NCBI GenBank assembly: GCA_963799365.1
Contig: CAWCWV010000016.1
Span: 434,001-498,000 of the forward strand
DNA: 64,000 bases
From: Marinirhabdus sp963799365
GTDB lineage: Bacteria > Bacteroidota > Bacteroidia > Flavobacteriales > Flavobacteriaceae
Direction of reading: 5' to 3'
The translations under genes were made by a program, and so were the position numbers. The notes under the pieces are model-generated. The model did no database searches. It had not been told where the DNA came from and saw only the letters and a list, made by a program, of their open reading frames with translations. Of this stretch, positions 63,130 to 64,000 are shown piece after piece (the first letter of the stretch is position 1; every line of letters starts with the position of its first letter).

Positions 63130-64000
63130 TTATTCATTCTTGCCCGAAAGGCCATCAAATTTCTCTTTCATGGTAGGATTTCCGTGGGTTAATTTTTTGA
63201 TGGTTAGATCATCTGCCTTATTATTTGCTAAGCGCAGATTGTTTTCAGAAGACAACAAAGCATCCTTTGTTTTTTGTAGGTGAGAGATCGTTTTGTCTAT
63301 TTCATCAATAGCTGTTTTGAATTTCCTGCTCGCCAGATCGTAATTGTAGGCAAAGCCTTTTCTGAAGGTATCGATCTTTTCTTCAAAATTGGTGATATCC
63401 ACATTCTGATTCCGCATTAAATTTAGTTCTGCTTTGTATTGCATGGAATTCATGGCTGCATTGCGGAGTAGGGTGATGATAGGAATAAAAAACTGAGGGC
63501 GCACCACATACATCTTTTTGAATTTATACGAAACATCTACAATTCCTGTGTTATACAACTCATTTTCCGACTCCAGCAAAGATACAAGCACAGCATATTC
63601 ACAATCTTTTTCTGTCCGGTCTTTGTCCAGTTTTGCAAAAAAATCTTCATTTCTTTTTTTGGTGGCAGTTTCGTCGTTCTCATTTTTCATTTCGAACATA
63701 ATGGAAATGATCTCATTGCCTGCCTCATCGGTTTCTCTGTAAATATAATCACCTTTGTTTCCTCCTCTGGAATCGTTGTCTTTTTCAAAATAAGCATTCT
63801 GAAATCCCGTAGCACGAAGCTTATTAAACTCGGCTTCACAATGTTGTTCCAGGGTTTCCCCTATCATTTTAGTGGAAAGCTTTTGCTTCATATCCTTATA
63901 AAAGGCAACTTCTTCATCTTTTATTTTAATGAAATCGTCTTTTGTCTTTAACTCGGCTATAAATTTTTCTTTGAGCGATTTCTCCTGTAATTGTATTTCT
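63130..64000 (-). CDS. DUF2130 protein, N-terminal part beyond the window
   Basis: The frame stays open from the stop at 63130 to the window end, so the start is outside; the visible part is 289 residues. The visible N-terminal region is a charged coiled-coil (KIKDEEVAFYKD, KQKLSTKMIGE). The DUF2130 core follows, with ENDETATKKRNEDF, DRTEKDCEYAVLVSLLE, SYKFKKMYVVRPQFFIPII. This core has been likened to a nuclease-type fold in the family (inference). A coiled coil near residue 240 closes the protein. Function unknown. Confidence 0.85.
   Translation of the reverse strand, partial: EIQLQEKSLKEKFIAELKTKDDFIKIKDEEVAFYKDMKQKLSTKMIGETLEQHCEAEFNKLRATGFQNAYFEKDNDSRGGNKGDYIYRETDEAGNEIISIMFEMKNENDETATKKRNEDFFAKLDKDRTEKDCEYAVLVSLLESENELYNTGIVDVSYKFKKMYVVRPQFFIPIITLLRNAAMNSMQYKAELNLMRNQNVDITNFEEKIDTFRKGFAYNYDLASRKFKTAIDEIDKTISHLQKTKDALLSSENNLRLANNKADDLTIKKLTHGNPTMKEKFDGLSGKNE

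Overview
The window is chromosomal DNA from a member of the Flavobacteriaceae (Bacteroidetes). The evidence is a low-GC, densely packed gene layout, many candidate promoters with the Bacteroidetes -7 box TAnnTTTG, almost no Shine-Dalgarno sequences, two proteins with type IX secretion (T9SS) C-terminal sorting domains, menaquinone synthesis (menB), and the FtsK-LolA-LptF/G-RibB(A) gene order. No rRNA, tRNA, CRISPR array, prophage or insertion sequence was found.

1-14.5 kb is mostly minus strand: a cell-envelope and division cluster (ftsK, lolA-like, lptF/G-like, ribBA with a degenerate GTP cyclohydrolase half), a von Willebrand A surface protein, a dgkA-tpx pair, a 2-Cys peroxiredoxin, an NhaC-type antiporter and a Cys/Met gamma-lyase-type PLP enzyme divergent from an Lrp/AsnC regulator. 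14.6-25.6 kb is plus strand: CPBP protease, lpd, pabB, a SatD/DUF3307 pair behind a striking repeated palindromic operator, tilS, dsbD and a CocE/NonD hydrolase. 26-30.6 kb is a sugar-phosphate cluster: pfkA, gap, a BadF-type sugar kinase and pgi (frameshifted).

29.7-35.4 kb carries about 15 frameshifts or stops in consecutive genes (pgi, a T9SS subtilase, a small protein, two duplicated membrane proteins, a histidine kinase). The flanking 29 kb has none and the next 18 kb has none. This looks more like a low-quality sequence patch than true decay, but it must be checked. A single in-frame TAA also interrupts an esterase-like lipoprotein at 53.69 kb.

35.9-44 kb holds an intact response regulator, comM (yifB), a separate degraded comM relic, a di-heme cytochrome c peroxidase with a sorting domain, and a two-domain M16 peptidase. 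44.05-44.74 kb is a 152-bp repeat array. 44.8-48.4 kb is a 5-oxoprolinase operon (pxpABC) headed by an NRAMP-like transporter that lacks the metal-binding motifs.

49.1-51.6 kb is an intact operon of small soluble protein, multi-pass membrane protein, HisKA_3 histidine kinase and LuxR-type regulator. It is paralogous in layout, and partly in sequence, to the damaged 33.4-36.6 kb locus. I consider this duplicated four-part signalling module the best candidate for an undescribed system. 51.6-64 kb contains an RluA-type pseudouridine synthase, the interrupted esterase, a 189-bp tandem repeat, a C1 (bleomycin hydrolase-like) peptidase, menB, a Crp/Fnr regulator followed by a fatty acid desaturase with an inverted repeat over its promoter, an NAD(P)-binding protein, a transglutaminase-like protein, a CPBP protease and the start-truncated end of a DUF2130 protein. 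Short 7-8 bp tandem repeats recur in many gaps between genes.
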